Source: Galbitalea sp036495225
GTDB taxonomy: Bacteria; Actinomycetota; Actinomycetes; Actinomycetales; Microbacteriaceae
Assembly (NCBI GenBank): GCA_036495225.1
Contig: DASXNG010000238.1
Location: forward strand, 1-7,548
Direction: 5' to 3'
DNA: 7,548 bases
A program made the translations under genes and the position numbers. Shown here piece after piece: positions 7,136 to 7,548 of this stretch (its first letter is position 1; every line of letters starts with the position of its first letter). A model generated the notes under the pieces. It did not search any database, was not told where the DNA came from, and saw nothing but the letters and a program-made list of their open reading frames with translations.

Positions 7136-7158
7136 ACTAGCAATCGATTTCTGATCAC
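7131..7158 (-). promoter_or_regulatory. Probable promoter of the rhamnose-mutarotase-like gene
   Basis: Read on the minus strand, TACAAT (7136-7131) matches the -10 consensus at five of six positions. A weaker -35-like GTGATC (7158-7153) lies 16 bp upstream. The spacer is filled almost exactly by the operator at 7138-7153, a classic arrangement for repression. The leader to the ATG would be about 110 nt. Confidence 0.5.
7138..7153. promoter_or_regulatory. LacI-type operator O3
   Basis: TAGCAATCGATTTCTG; its reverse complement, CAGAAATCGATTGCTA, is identical to O1 at 14 of 16 positions, including the whole CAGAAATCGATT core. The centre is between 7145 and 7146. It sits in the 186-bp gap between the divergent mutarotase and DUF4185-like genes, where one bound repressor could block both promoters. 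The rest of this gap shows no gene or RNA that I can recognise. Confidence 0.7.
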
Positions 7159-7184
7159 CGTGACTACACTCAATACGCATCAAC

Positions 7185-7190
7185 GAAAGG
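7185..7190 (+). promoter_or_regulatory. Ribosome binding site supporting a TTG start
   Basis: GAAAGG lies 9 nt before the TTG at 7200. It is the only ribosome-site-like sequence near the start of the open frame that runs off the right edge. Confidence 0.55.
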
Positions 7191-7199
7191 CTCCGATCT

Positions 7200-7548
7200 T
7201 TGACCTCCGACATCCCCCGGCGATTCGATGCCCCGATCAGTTCGGTTTCGAATGTTCCACGCAGCACCGTCATCGCCTCGCTGGAATGGCTCACCGAGCG
7301 CTCCCCGAGTGAGGGCTCCGAGAAGGGCGATACCTTCCCGGTGACCTGGCGGGCGGACGACACCCTGTTGAGCGCTGCAGGCGACCCCGTGAGCAATGTG
7401 AGCCGCAGCGGGCTCGATGTTCGCCGGTTCGAGGGCGAGCCGCCAACGTTCCGCATGAGCGTCCTGAACGAAATGAGCGATTTCGTGGGATGGGGCGGGG
7501 ATGGACCAAAGCCCACCGGGATGTTTGCGGTCGATGGCACCGCGTACC
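7200..7548 (+). CDS. DUF4185-like protein (3'-truncated by window edge)
   Basis: The frame is open from the TTG at 7200 to the window end, giving 116 visible residues. It begins MTSDIPRRFDAPISSVSN, with no signal peptide or membrane segment. GDTFPVTWRADDTLLSAAGDP (residues 43-63) strongly resembles the GDTWPxTWADDGxLYxAxGDG block I associate with DUF4185 proteins, which are predicted propeller-type carbohydrate-active or carbohydrate-binding proteins. Later PPTFRMSVLNEMSDFVGWG and PTGMFAVDGTAY fit a repeated-strand fold. The codon pattern matches that of the neighbours, whereas the long opposite-strand frame in the same stretch has none of these matches. The start rests on the GAAAGG site 9 nt upstream and on the frame beginning just there. 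Transcription diverges from the rhamnose-mutarotase-like gene with a shared operator, so it is probably part of the same regulon. Function is unknown; the family assignment is from memory. Confidence 0.68.
   Translation, partial: MTSDIPRRFDAPISSVSNVPRSTVIASLEWLTERSPSEGSEKGDTFPVTWRADDTLLSAAGDPVSNVSRSGLDVRRFEGEPPTFRMSVLNEMSDFVGWGGDGPKPTGMFAVDGTAY

Noticed and set aside
7013..7540. Minus-strand 175-codon open frame over the DUF4185-like gene
   Set aside because: It shows no recognisable motif; the plus frame has a ribosome site and a family-like block, so this is a high-GC shadow.

Overview
The window looks like a carbohydrate-utilisation locus of a high-GC Gram-positive bacterium, most likely an actinobacterium. 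This rests on GC-rich codon use, frequent GTG/TTG starts, and the mix of a LacI regulator, an FGGY kinase and DUF6259/DUF4185-like proteins. The genus cannot be named from the sequence. No mobile element, RNA gene or CRISPR array was seen.

Layout, left to right: (1) the 3' part of a large DUF6259-like putative glycosidase (+), open at the left edge; (2) an RbsD/FucU-family mutarotase (+), 16 nt downstream; (3) a LacI-family repressor (-), convergent with the mutarotase and separated from it by only 5 nt; (4) a control region of about 120 bp with two abutting ATCGAT-centred palindromes, then a divergent FucI-like isomerase (+) and an FGGY sugar kinase (+), 24 nt apart; (5) an L-rhamnose-mutarotase-family gene (-), convergent with the kinase; (6) a divergent intergenic region of 186 bp with a third copy of the same palindrome between or over opposing promoters; (7) the 5' end of a DUF4185-like protein (+), starting at a TTG and running off the right edge.

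The genes can be read as one module. Putative glycoside-processing proteins (DUF6259, perhaps the DUF4185-like protein) would release a deoxy or related sugar. Two unrelated mutarotases (FucU type and RhaM type) would equilibrate its anomers. The FucI-like isomerase would make the ketose and the FGGY kinase would phosphorylate it. The aldolase that would finish the pathway, and a transporter, are not in the window. The sugar is uncertain: the isomerase and FucU suggest L-fucose or D-arabinose, RhaM suggests L-rhamnose, and a less common 6-deoxy sugar is possible.

The most informative unlisted signal is the operator set. Three near-palindromes related to CAGNAATCGATTNCTG occur only at the two intergenic regions that control divergent transcription. 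They fit the central-CG operators typical of LacI-family proteins and probably define a local regulon of the repressor encoded between them.
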